From positions 9,377,001 to 9,441,000 of the forward strand of contig NC_061134.1 in NCBI RefSeq assembly GCF_905220365.1: 64,000 bases of DNA, read 5' to 3'. Of this stretch, positions 48,801 to 58,670 are shown piece after piece. The notes under the pieces were generated by a model. It was not told where the DNA came from. It saw only the letters and a list, made by a program, of their open reading frames with translations, and made no database searches. The position numbers and the translations under genes were made by a program. Source of the DNA: Vanessa cardui (Eukaryota; Arthropoda; Insecta; Lepidoptera; Nymphalidae). The first letter of the stretch is position 1, and each line of letters starts with the position of its first letter.

Positions 48801-49593
48801 ACAATTTGTTGGCGCATCTATTGCAACAATCTATGCGGTCTGAAACATTTTGTGGTAGAACAGTAATATTATCAGTTAAGATACTGCGTGACTGTTTCTT
48901 GTATAGAAGCTTATGACATACGTAGCACACCACATCCGCCACTTGAGAAATCGCTTCATTGAATGTGGCATCACTATTTGTAAACAACTGCCGTCGAACA
49001 CGAGACTGTGACCTCATAGCCGAAAGTCTTTCTAAACGCGAGCCAGGTGATTCGTTGTTACGAGACTGCACAGCATACTCTCGCATCTGCTCGAGTCGAG
49101 AAGCGCGGGATGATGGAGACTCATGCTCACGAATTAATTCGGCATGCTCCCGCATCTGGTCGAGTCGGGCAGCGCGAGTTGGTGGAGACACGTGTTCGCG
49201 AACATTTCCCGCATGCTCCCGCATCTGCTCGAGTCGAGCAGCGCGAGATGATGGAGACTCATGTTCACGAACGTTTGTGGCATATTCCCGCATCTGCTGG
49301 AGTCGTGTCATACGAGACGACGGGGACTCAGCAGCTCTCTTTTCAGATTTGCTAGCTGCAGGCCTACGCCGCTTTTGTTCCCTATCAACGCTAGACTCAC
49401 GTGCTTGTAAAGTACGTCTACGGGTACTTTTGTTATTTATAAGCTCTTGACGTGAAGTAGGTGAAAGTTGGCTGTACCGTTGGGACATTCTTACTCTTGC
49501 TTCTATAAGGCGTTTTTCGCGTGCCTCAGGAGATTCGGCTTTTAATTTTTTAGCCCGAGCCTGAGCCCTTTTTGTTTTGCGAGATAATCCCAT
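45805..49593 (-). CDS. Helitron Rep protein, N-terminal segment with 23-residue repeats
   Basis: 1262 codons from the ATG at 49593. A Lys/Arg-rich head (1-88) is followed by five tandem 23-residue repeats (about 89-195, consensus ESPSSRxxRLEQMREHA), a Cys cluster (C223, C226, C256, C257, C260, C269) that may bind zinc, and ECLSEMELRLISRVKPF (about 288), typical of the DUF6570-like region of Helitrons. The HUH nuclease block HVHMVLW lies near residue 942 and the two-tyrosine motif AYYISKYISK near 1075. Rep nicks and joins single strands at the element's ends. It is open over its whole length, then shifts frame near 45845. Confidence 0.9.
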   Translation of the reverse strand: MGLSRKTKRAQARAKKLKAESPEAREKRLIEARVRMSQRYSQLSPTSRQELINNKSTRRRTLQARESSVDREQKRRRPAASKSEKRAAESPSSRMTRLQQMREYATNVREHESPSSRAARLEQMREHAGNVREHVSPPTRAARLDQMREHAELIREHESPSSRASRLEQMREYAVQSRNNESPGSRLERLSAMRSQSRVRRQLFTNSDATFNEAISQVADVVCYVCHKLLYKKQSRSILTDNITVLPQNVSDRIDCCNRCANKLSRNQCPSNAFWNNMTVAPIPPEIECLSEMELRLISRVKPFIKVVRLGGRYGQQGFKGQAILFAQQVEEIPEQLPLNIANAGISVVTENLDNVTNNRRYSVNIEKITKALEWLLRNNHLYSNVQINTNITNEEIRSSILEAVITLENADHIRNEPKNHFKALGHDRHILRGSFHQGSDRFEEESRGRQCTANAATAIAYSSSKPLNEWAPSDLDRILLAGNTYFNRCMSRLANRPQFLNTEELLPAVSVAATEFELNIQPDVVVGVVNSSAPSDVLEGYFPNLSSGIEYFFTTHDKGIITCQTNIALAVMKVIVERNQSPDVEIPEYYLFDSHSRGPKGYVAPNRGASMLMKFANQGDLCQHLAVALQVRGHRDMQYSITAINATPLVIPNESPVLNEQHDTQIVSDGNLNSSDPVHEEHAFVTTALMPIDTNIPDLNEVVSNANTVEERPIPIYELKRKTVPPVSVLREQRAEELAWIRLFPDGRNGLREQRPVPITPLDYYQTRVMSNDKRFQFNEYIFYALSLVELCKAQQNVSVCGRLRQDGAEPTDVVQNVHLVMRNIRGTSAYWHKAYTDLLAMVKNLGPPHWYFTLSCNDLNWPDMLKALLVADGRPNFSFEDLTFLEKQHLVESYPVTLSRQFMLRLNTLFTRLRREEDPILGKKIIDFWWRIEFQLRGSPHVHMVLWCADMPAFDTPEGIQLLERVVTCEVPDAEDDSEMHDLVVQLQTHRHTQTCFKNNRNVCRFAFPRPVSENTTILDDEQAMRNGGRFYILKRTDSETMINCYNSRLLKLWRANIDLQPCGSALGVAYYISKYISKAEPAEVSRSIRQAISAVRDRGGSNLGRLVFAIQNAILSHREVSANECAFRLCHLKLRDSSRKCVFVNTCAPEQRYRMLRIDTESSEPYKNVFDRYVHRPLSLEQLSLGEFAIWYEVASTRNDTEEDEQDADAYDAEDEDVSSRRYITLLDNVGRMKKRTRPAILRTRYYTLTQKHITTHWS
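49008..49329 (-). repeat. Coding 69-base tandem repeat (five units)
   Basis: DNA counterpart of the 23-residue repeats in the Rep head. Units such as 'cgcatctgctcgagtcgag' recur at about 69-base spacing near 49084, 49153, 49222 and 49291. Confidence 0.85.
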
Positions 49594-50901
49594 ATTGTAT
49601 GTTTTTATTTCTTAAAATGGTCTGATACCTATTGCCGAAAAAATCAGTACTAATGGAGAAGTACTTAATAATAATAAAAAAAAAACAGTTGAACTATAAC
49701 TAAAAAAAAAATACAAAAAGAATAAGTGAGGATTGTTTAAAAGAATGTTACTTAAACTAACCAAAAATATCTACCTACCTAGTTATTTTATTAATAATTA
49801 TTATTATATTATTAATTAATATGAAGAATTTAAGAAAGAACCAAAAAAAAGAACGAAAGCACGAGTTAATTAATTAGAAAGAACGAATAAATTTAAAGAG
49901 AGAAACACGAAAGAAAAAGAACGAGTTATTTATACTTTATAAGTTTCGCGTCAGACGACGAAGTATCGAAAAAATCGCTATTTAGAGACGACCGTCAACG
50001 ACGTGTGCCCTTATGCGTGTGCCCGCATTCGGGCTGTATACTCGAGCATATCCCCCTCCGCACCGCGCCGCGCGCCGCATGCCAGGCCACGCCCTATCTT
50101 TTTGCTTGCTAACGCATGAGTTGCTTTGCGTTGACGCAGAATTAACATGTTCCCGTGGGAATTTTGAGAAAAAACGTATCCTATATTAATTACTCCCGTG
50201 ATTGAAATGAATCTAATGATACCGCATACATATTTTTTTAAAGGGAAATTTAGAAAAAATATTATTATGTCTTTATCCCGTGGGACTTTTAGGATAAAAT
50301 GTATCCTATGACACTCCCGTAATCAAGACAAATCTAACGATACCTCATACATCAAAATCCATCAAGCCGTTTAGGCTACAGGAGGTCACAAAGGAAAAGA
50401 CATACATACATACTTACATACACTCGAAAAACATTACCCTCCTTCTTTGGCAGTCGGGTAATAAAACGTTATACACATTTACCACGTCAATTTGAAGTAT
50501 TAATTCCATAGATTACACTGGGAAGCTAGTTTTACGCCCATATAATAATATAAGCCTGTCCAATAAAACAAATTGGAAACTAAACGTGGAAATTTTATTA
50601 GTCGAGTCACGAAGGTCTACGCAACTATGACGCGAAGTTGACTAACTTTGACGCACTATAAGCCACAGAGTAATTATGAAATGTTACAAAACAATTAAGG
50701 CTTCTTTGGCACTAGAAACCGAAATAAGGTTATTTACTGACCTCGAAATAAAGCAATAAAAAATAACACTAATTTTACCTCCGAAAGTTCTAGACGCTAG
50801 TTGTGTTAACGTTATGTGAACTTGAAACTATAGTAGAGATTTGCTTATAAAGCATTAATAAATCAATAATTTCCGCACACTACTTTTATTTGTATACCTA
50901 T

Positions 50902-51120
50902 GGTCGAAGGATTTGTGCAAAAATGTTTTAGTAGGTACCACCCACTTAACAACAACAATAGTAGCCTGTAAATTTCAATTTTGGGCGATATAATGACTGA
51001 ATACATGCCTGTACATGTTAGTTTCCAAGATTGTGATATAAATAATGGCTAATATATCTTACGGCGCCTATATTTATGAGCGACTGCCAGACATGTGCTT
51101 ATCGACCTACCAAAGTTATA
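50902..51120 (+). repeat. Decayed hairpin-headed repeat with a SINE-tail fragment inside
   Basis: 'ttagtaggtaccacccactt' is followed directly by 'aacaacaacaatagtagcctgtaaattt' (SINE family 1 tail), then right-hand blocks of the hairpin-headed family to about 51110. Suggests an old nested insertion. Confidence 0.4.
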
Positions 51121-52815
51121 AGAAAATAATAAAAACTATATGTACTGCATAACCCCTTAGGCACGAGATGACCTTTCTGATGCACAAATAGAATGTGCAT
51201 TTTCATGTAGTATGCTATTCGCTTTGCGATTTATATCCGGTCAGGAGGACTTTTTCTTAAAATATGCTTTTGATTTATTAAAAATCAATCGAATCGATAT
51301 TATAGGAATTGATTTGTATCGATTATATCTCTATGATATTATAAGTCTAGATTCCAAAAAAATAGTATCTTTGGGAATAATATTTGAGACTAAAAATTGT
51401 TTTTATAATGCTGGTTCAATTACAACGTACATTATTAAGAAGATTGCTTTATTAGATTCCGTATAGTGTTTGAGTGATATTTTATTTAGGTTTGAGAAGT
51501 CACCTATAGAGTTCAATTTATTTAGCATTTGTAAGACTTTCGTTCGATTGTTTACATATATTGCTGGATAGGATTGGTTAAGATAAAAATTTACTCCACC
51601 TAAATTCAATACATATCATCATTCTTCGTTATATTTAATCAAATATAATAAACATATGCTTAAGCATGTGCCACTCTATTTTATCGGCCTAGACTTACGA
51701 TGAGTGCGTTTAAGGCGATATTGGATTATTTCTATACTAAACACTATACATTAATAGGATAAAAGAATTAATAATTAATAGATAAACGGTAAAATAATCT
51801 TAAAAAAACAGTAAGATTTATAAATCCTATCAATATGAACAAAATAGGTCTAGAAACGGTAAAATAATTTTAAAAAATTCGACATGATGATAAATCCTAT
51901 CAATACCAACAAAAGTAGCCTAATTAGGTCAGTATAGAGCCTTTGACATCGTATGTCTAGTACTGAGCTGTTTGAGTTTCCAATTTTCAGCGCGTCAGTA
52001 GCTTCCATGATTTATATCGAGAGAGAATTCGATCTTGTTCCGTACATATGCAAATAACAAGCTATGTATCAGCACTTCAGCGTATAATGCTGTTATTGTA
52101 TTTTATGAACGTCGGCACATACAAATGAGAGTCGCTGTTTCACGTTTTTCATGAAATTGTTTCGATATGTTTCGATTTACGACAGTGAATTCGATCTACT
52201 GAAAAAACTTATTTTGGGCTGGTTTTGATCCTTATTAAGTAAATATAGAGTAATGTGTACCAATAAAATTAGTATGATTTATTAATAAATAATTAAATTA
52301 AATGAAAACCCAGCATTAGTCTAAGTGCTAGTGTTCCGCAGACTTACAGCATAGCAGCAAACTCCATACACTGCTTCACCTCCTGATAGGGATTGGAAAG
52401 TTCACTATCATCCAATCACATCCCATCGTAGGTTCCTCCGAGCGTGCCAAGAAGTCGAAAGGCATAAAAATTGACTTTCAAAACGTGTTCATAGAATGTC
52501 TGCCGTTTTGATATCTTAAAATATACTAGAAAAAATTTAATCGCAGATACTTTTTCTGGCTCCTACTATATTTTAAACGATTTCAAAGCTACTTAAATTT
52601 GATACAAATTTCAGCCTATATTTAAATATATTTAACACATATATTTTCGAAAGTAGAAACATCAAGTTCTCAGATGCGGGCAGAATATATGACAGTTTCT
52701 TAACTGTGCTAATGAAGTTACATTATTTTGATCTCCTTAACATCGCAGGAAACTAGTGTTCAGCGTAGCTTCATTTTCGTCTATTATTTATATTATTATT
52801 CTTATATACATTATT
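51121..52815. other. AT-rich spacer, nothing recognised
   Basis: Two near-direct repeats occur at about 51786-51838 and 51856-51908 ('aaacggtaaaataat...gataaatcctatcaatac'), about 70 bases apart. Nothing else is supported. Confidence 0.35.
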
Positions 52816-53109
52816 TCTTGGTGGTATAGCTTTGGTAGGTTTGGTAACCTGGGTAGGCAACACCCAATCATCAGATATTGTACCGCTAAATAACAGTACG
52901 CAGTATTGTTGTGTTCCAGTTTGAAGGGTGAGTGAGCCAGTGTAACTACAGGCACAAGGGACATAGCATCTTAGTTTCCAAGGTTGGTGGCACATTGACG
53001 ATATTATTATTGAGTTAATATTCCTTACAGCGTCATTGTCTATGGGTGATGATGACCACTTACCATCAGGTGGCCCGTATGCTCGTCCGCCAATCTATTC
53101 CAAAAAAAA
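52816..53109 (+). repeat. Hairpin-headed repeat
   Basis: Family blocks from 'cttggtggtatagctttgg' to 'cgtccgccaatctattcc' plus an A run; the head hairpin is damaged, the rest well kept. Confidence 0.75.
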
Positions 53110-53501
53110 TAACATATATTTACAAAAGTATACACATAGGTCCGTTCTAAGATGTATGTATGTCAAAATCAATAATGGAATATGGGGTTCTATAATATGT
53201 CACATTTATTATAAATTTTTAGTATCTTGAGACTTTTTCAATAATTTACATTTCTCTGTATGTCAATATTAAGCTACAAAATGTTTACCTGCTAAACGCT
53301 TCGAGACAAAATGACAGTCGCATTACTTCAATGAGGCCGTGACATTTCATCAAGTATTTTTTTATGACGTGAAAAATATTTTAGCAGTAGCGATGTCAAA
53401 TTTATGATACGCAACATTAACGTTTATACATAAAGCAGTTCCAGACCTTTGCAAGAATCTCTGAGTGATATTTTTGTTTAAGCCTTTTTAATAATGTAAA
53501 T

Positions 53502-53796
53502 TTACTTGGTGGTAGGACTTTGTGCAGTCCCGTCTGGGTAGATACCACCCACTCATCAGTTATTCTACCGTCAAACAACAGTACTCAGTATTGTTGTGTT
53601 CCGGTTTGAAGGGTGAGTGAGCCAGTGTAACTACAGCCACAAGGGACATAATATCTTAGTTCCAAAGGCTAGTTGCGCATTGACGATTTAAAGAATAGTT
53701 AATATTTCTTACAGCGTCATTATCTATGGGTAATGGTGACCACTTACCATCAGGTGGTCCATATGCTCATCCGCCAACTTATACCATAAAAAAAAG
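53502..53796 (+). repeat. Hairpin-headed repeat, second copy in tandem array
   Basis: Full-length copy in the same orientation as the one at 52816, separated by about 390 unrelated bases. The two copies differ from each other, so they are not a fresh duplication. Confidence 0.78.
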
Positions 53797-53984
53797 AACA
53801 CCCAAACAAGTTCCACTCACCAGCTCGCAATTATGCTTTATTTCAGCTTAGTTCAAACAATGCAATAGATGCTCAAAGTTGCTACTTATATGTCGTAGAT
53901 GTTCAAATAGTTGCTACATCTTTAGTAAGTTAGTACTCGTACCATTAACATCATCACTAAATAGTATGATACAAAGGCGCTTAC

Positions 53985-54215
53985 CGCTGTCTGTCCGTTT
54001 GTATTTCTATAATATTTTTAAAATTACGCAAAGGATTTTAATGCGGTTTTGTTTCAATAGAGAGACTGATTCGAGAGGAATGTTTTTGTGTCAAATAAAT
54101 GGACAATATAGTAAAACACTGATAATTTTAGAAGAGTCTAATGCGATGTCGTAAATAAACAAATTCTGTTGTAACTTTAGTATCAGTATTACACCCGTGC
54201 GAAGCCGTCTGAGTC
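53985..54215 (+). mobile_element. CGAAGCC-ended repeat, decayed
   Basis: 'ttacgcaaaggattttaatgcgg', 'gattcgagaggaatg', 'acacccgtgcgaagccgtc' follow the order of 5965-6174; the terminal CTAG is lost. Confidence 0.45.
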
Positions 54216-54913
54216 GCTGGTATAGAAATAACAAACGTAAGTACTAAGTTACTATTTTCTCAGTGGAAATGTGAATAGGTTTGCGTTCGCTAGTTTCTCA
54301 GCCCGCTCAGAACACTAAGCATAATACTTACTGTGGAGAATAAGGAGTGAATACACGAGACTCGTATAGACGTAATAACCATCCACATTCAAAATCACGC
54401 TGTTTTACGAGTTTTCACGGCGCGAATTTTTAAATTATTCAGTTCCTCGACGCGTCTCTCTGCTCTACGCTGCTCTGCGCTGCTCGAGCGGGTTGATGAA
54501 TACATATTATGTGACTGCATTGTAAGTGACACATCGTTTTAGTATCATTTTCTATTGAACAGATAAACAAGGTTATTGTTAATTTGACGTATATCCGTTA
54601 GGAGATGATAGGCTATAAATTATAATAATTTTATAATAAATAAATATGCATAATCCAAAAATGAACCATTTTTTGAGTTATCACGTTTTTTGGCATTTTT
54701 CAAAATTTGTCAAAAATGCAACTTCAAAAATTTATGTAAAAAAAAAGTATAATAAAAATCATTTTTTTTCTTTTGTTTTTTAAAACTGATCAAACACTGA
54801 ATATTTGTCTATATTTAAGCATACGTCTAATTACCAATAACCCTGTATAAGCATATTAAGTGTTGGTTGTACTACAATTTTTGTATCTGAATAAGTACTA
54901 ATGCTCACGTTGT

Positions 54914-55137
54914 TGCAACAACAACAGCCTATAAATATCCCACTGCTGGGCTAAGGCCTCTGGATTTGGATACATGCCGGTTTCCCATGACGTTTTCCTT
55001 CACCGCCGAGCACGAAAAGAATTATAAACACTAATAAAGCACATGAATATTGTGTCGCACAGTGGTGCTTGCCTGGGTTTTGAATTCGTAATCATCGGTT
55101 AAGATGCACGTGTTCTAAGAACTAGGCTTTCTCAGCC
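54914..55137 (-). mobile_element. tRNA-derived SINE, family 1, internally deleted
   Basis: Tail 'caacaacaacagcctataaa', then a jump from 'ctaaggcctc' to 'catgccggtttccc', ending with head sequence near 55137. About 70 body bases are missing. Confidence 0.65.
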
Positions 55138-55261
55138 ATGTTACGATTCGTTTATGATTCAATACTAACGGACATTAAATCGTACTAGTCTTTCATAATC
55201 ATTATCATAATCGGTGAATTAAGAAGATATATATTATTTTAATGTTATAATAACATTAACC

Positions 55262-55554
55262 TATTTTTTAGAGTCCTCCTCGGTAAAACGAAATGAAAAA
55301 TATTAGACTACTTAAAAATCGATTTACGATTATATAACGTGGTTATAGTTATATTGAATTTGGCCGGTGTCAGTCAAGAAAACTCTATACTATATCTATC
55401 AACAGAATCTTTCAAAGAAAGCTAACAGAAAGCACTACCTTTCATATAAAAAAAATATGAAAATCGGTCCACCCAGTAAAAAGTTATGAGGTAACAATCA
55501 TAAAAAAAAAATACAGACGAGTTGATAACCTCCTTTTTGAAGTCGGTTGAAAAG
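55262..55554 (-). mobile_element. Fold-back element, deletion copy
   Basis: On the minus strand it starts TTTTCAACCGACTTC with about 110 bases of the outer module, then goes directly to the inner palindrome in the reverse loop orientation. Most of the outer module and one arm are deleted. Confidence 0.65.
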
Positions 55555-55824
55555 TAAAATTATTATCAATATATTTTTAAATATCGAACAATTTGCTGGA
55601 GTAAGGTTCCTCTTCGTCATAAAATAATAATATTTACTTTGGTACTGGATCCTTGTTTTTGGGCTTAGGTTGCCTTAATCGGTCAATGTTTCGATGTTTA
55701 CTCTTCAAACTCAATATATTTTAGTGAGTTGCTGTGTAAAGATTGACCGTTAAAAAAATCTATTAGACGTACGAAATATACGGTTACTAAACAAAATTTG
55801 CTAAGTAATTGTATACGTAGTTAA

Positions 55825-56000
55825 GCCGAGATAGCTTAGTGGCTAGAACAAAGAATTTTAATTGAAGGTTGTGAGTTCAAAACCAGACGCGAATTATTAA
55901 GTGAGTCATGTTCTTAATTTGTTTATATTATTAATAGATTGTGGAGAACCTTCTAAGCTTTTTAAAGATAGTAGGCCCAACAGTGGAACATTCATAAGCT
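55825..56000 (+). mobile_element. tRNA-derived SINE, family 1, decayed
   Basis: 'gccgagatagcttagtggctag' then 'ggttgtgagttcaaaaccag' and part of the body. Confidence 0.5.
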
Positions 56001-56217
56001 AATTGAAACAAAATAGTTATTTATTTTTGTCAGGCTGTTCAATAATTGCTTTGTAATTTACATTTCTAACTTATGTGTAACAATATTTCTATTAAAGTGA
56101 TAATCAGTTAACGATATTAGGAATTTTGTCTTTGATTATCTCTTATACCATAGCATAATATTATATTTTATACTTTTCATAAGAATTAATAACAAAAATC
56201 ATAAAAACATCGAAAAG

Positions 56218-56403
56218 CTTGGCCCTTGGAGTAGTGGTGCAAAAAGCTTAATCAAAAGTATAACACCTCGCCTCATAGCCTCCACTGGTGACGGGAGGGC
56301 TGGTTCGTTTTTTGCCCAGAGGATCGGAATTGCGATTCAACGGGGTAATGCTGCTAGCATTCTTGCCACCATTCCACGCGGTCAAGATTTATATAGTAAC
56401 TAG
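56218..56403 (+). pseudogene. LINE polymerase C-terminal remnant, second type
   Basis: An open 61-codon stretch ends in TAG at 56401. It reads LGPWSSGAKSL, later STGDGRAGSFFAQRIG and AIQRGNAASILATI, a conserved C-terminal pattern I recall from reverse-transcriptase proteins of some non-LTR elements. It differs from the LINEs at 1 and 57126. Nothing upstream of it belongs to the same element. Confidence 0.45.
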
Positions 56404-57125
56404 TTTTAGTTCATATTTGTACATATTTAAGCATTTAATCTTATACTATGTATCTATTGGTACGCTTACACGAGCAACTTTTTGAGCAATTACTGAGTAA
56501 CAGATCAACCGAAGGACAATTAATGAATTAATCAAGAGCGTTTGCAATAAAACAGGAAATTGTTTCGTCAATATTGTTTCTAATTGTTCCAAATACTCTA
56601 TTGTTGATGTTGATACAATTTACCAAATATCTAAGCGATATGGAAAAGTAAGTCAAACATTTTTATTCCAATTTATTACTTATCTTTTCTATGGGTAATG
56701 ATCGCTTGAGCTTGAGAACGTGTCGATGAAAGTAGGCAGTAGTTTGATCAACCAGAGATTAGTTTTTCTCATATTGGATCTCTAATTCAAACTCAAACTC
56801 ATACTCAAATTCCTTTATTCAATATAGAAGCATTACACTTACTTATTGATTGTCAAATAAACACTACCACCGGTTTGGAAAAAGGAACATCCTGACCTGA
56901 GAAGAACCGGCGAAAGAAACTCAGCGGGTCTTTTTTTTTGTTATTTTTTTGTCAAATTAATAAGGTACATAGTAGTATATGATTAGAAATAGCCAGGAGG
57001 CGATCGTTTCATTCCCAAGGTGTGCTATCAAACATAAACTCGCTAATTGTATAGTAACCTTTTGCACACAAGCGTTCCTTAACAATTTTTTTTAAATTTG
57101 GCAACAGAAGCATTTTGAACGCTTT

Positions 57126-58601
57126 CTAGGATCCTGTTGTAGAAGCGTATACATTGCCCACAAAAGAGTTACTGACTCTATGCAGTCGAGTAACAGGAGT
57201 AACAAGATTGTGTTTGTTCCTTGTACCAATGTTATGAGAATCACATTTTCTCATAAAAACATTAATATTTTTCCTTACATACAAAACATTACAAAATATG
57301 TTTTGAGAAGCAACAGTCAATATCTTAATTTCTTTAAATCTATACCTTAATGATTCCTTGGCTCCTAGGTTATAGATTGCGCGAATAGCCCTCTTCTGCA
57401 GCACAAATATAGTTTGGATAGCGGCTGCGTTACCCCAAAGCATAATACCGTAGGACATTATACTGTGAAAGTAACTAAAATATACTAGTCGAGCCGTATC
57501 AACATCAGTAAATAATCTAATTTTTTTGACCGCAAATGCCGCAGAACTCAGTCTACCCGCCAATCCGTTTATGTGGGGGAGCCACTGTAACTTGGCATCA
57601 AGAGTAAGGCCAAGAAATTCAGTTGTTTCAACTGGATCCATCGATTCCCCATTGATAAGTACATCGGGTTTTACATTTTGCACATTTGGTGTGCTAAATT
57701 TTACAATTTTAGTTTTTTTATTATTCAGTCTAAGATTATTTACGCTAAACCAATGTACTATATCGGACATAGCATTGTTTACATCGTCATACTGAACCTG
57801 TTTCCTATTAATTTTAAAAACCAAAGAGGTATCATCAGCAAACAACACTATATCATGTTTGTTCCCAACAAGAAAGGGCAAGTCATTTATGTATATGAGG
57901 AATATAAAAGGTCCAAGAATTGATCCTTGTGGGACCCCCATACCAACTGAGACCCCAGGAGATCTTGTCCCTTTAACGTCAACCCTCTGAATTCTATTTA
58001 AGTTAAGATAGGAAGTCAAAAGGTTGAGTGCACATTCTCTAATTCCATAGTGATATAGTTTCCTGACCAGAGTTTCATGCTGAACACAATCAAAGGCTTT
58101 GGATAAGTCGCAGAAAATCCCTAAGGCATCCTGCGACCCCTCCCAGGCCTCATAGATATTTTTTATAAGTTCGATACCTGCGTTGGTAGTCGAGCGACCC
58201 CTCATGAATCCAAATTGTTTTCTGTGAAGCAGATTGTGTCTATTGAAATATGCTAATAATTGATTTAAAATAATTTTTTCAAATATTTTACTGAGGGTAG
58301 GTAATATTGAGATAGGCCTATAGTTATTAGGATCTGAAGTGCTACCAGATTTAAATATTGGAATGACTTTACTATGTTTCATCAGGTCAGGAAATATACC
58401 ACGTTGAACACAATCATTGAATATTATTGCAAGATAAGGTGCAATCACATCAATAATTGAGTTTATCACCTTTACAGAAATACCCCATAGATCAGCAGTT
58501 TTTTTAATGTCTAATGATTTAAATGCACAAATTATGATATTGGTGTTTACAGGGGTAAAATTAAATTTTGATTTGCATTCTCGTACATTTTCTTTCATCA
58601 A
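57126..58601 (-). CDS. LINE reverse transcriptase
   Basis: 491 codons. Order: RPISILPTLSKIFEKI (about 95-110), KQFGFMRGRST (128-138), catalytic block CDLSKAFD with D165, GVPQGSILGPF (222-232), and the active site LFADDTSLV with D256 and D257, then a thumb and C-terminal region. All three catalytic aspartates are present. The apparent C-terminus (SFVGNVYASTTGS) is a frameshift product: another frame continues with RFYNRILESVQN and, after an extra base in an A run near 57090, KERLCAKGYY, the family's usual ending. The true start lies upstream in the broken polyprotein; the listed start is internal. Confidence 0.85.
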   Translation of the reverse strand: MMKENVRECKSKFNFTPVNTNIIICAFKSLDIKKTADLWGISVKVINSIIDVIAPYLAIIFNDCVQRGIFPDLMKHSKVIPIFKSGSTSDPNNYRPISILPTLSKIFEKIILNQLLAYFNRHNLLHRKQFGFMRGRSTTNAGIELIKNIYEAWEGSQDALGIFCDLSKAFDCVQHETLVRKLYHYGIRECALNLLTSYLNLNRIQRVDVKGTRSPGVSVGMGVPQGSILGPFIFLIYINDLPFLVGNKHDIVLFADDTSLVFKINRKQVQYDDVNNAMSDIVHWFSVNNLRLNNKKTKIVKFSTPNVQNVKPDVLINGESMDPVETTEFLGLTLDAKLQWLPHINGLAGRLSSAAFAVKKIRLFTDVDTARLVYFSYFHSIMSYGIMLWGNAAAIQTIFVLQKRAIRAIYNLGAKESLRYRFKEIKILTVASQNIFCNVLYVRKNINVFMRKCDSHNIGTRNKHNLVTPVTRLHRVSNSFVGNVYASTTGS

Positions 58602-58670
58602 TGATTCGGCAACAGCTGGAGAAGAAATAAGTAACCTAGTTGTAGAAACTGGTATGTCACCAAAAAATTA

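Larger units (their letters stand above)
43611..50460 (-). mobile_element. Helitron, about 6.85 kb, coding frame broken
   Basis: Rolling-circle transposon read on the minus strand. It has a GC-rich 5' region (about 49600-50460, including 'tcccacgggaac'-type repeats), then the Rep-helicase coding region in three pieces (49593 down to 44028), then a short 3' region with a 151 bp hairpin. Bases 50450-50460 read on the minus strand as TACCCGACTGC; the same 11 bases occur on the + strand at 43611-43621, giving inverted ends that I take as provisional limits. A canonical 3' CTRR end was not identified. No OTU or endonuclease domain was seen, as is usual for simple animal Helitrons. Confidence 0.75.

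Noticed and set aside
48959..49450. 163-codon + strand open frame
   Set aside because: Antisense to the repeat-coding head of the Helitron Rep protein; the Ser/Arg/Cys-rich reading is a shadow of the 69-base tandem repeat.
52816..53796. Two repeats with a spacer, looked at as a possible CRISPR-like array or LTR pair
   Set aside because: The ~290 bp units are diverged members of a dispersed family with their own A-run ends; spacing and size do not fit a CRISPR array, and the 390 bases between encode nothing retroviral.
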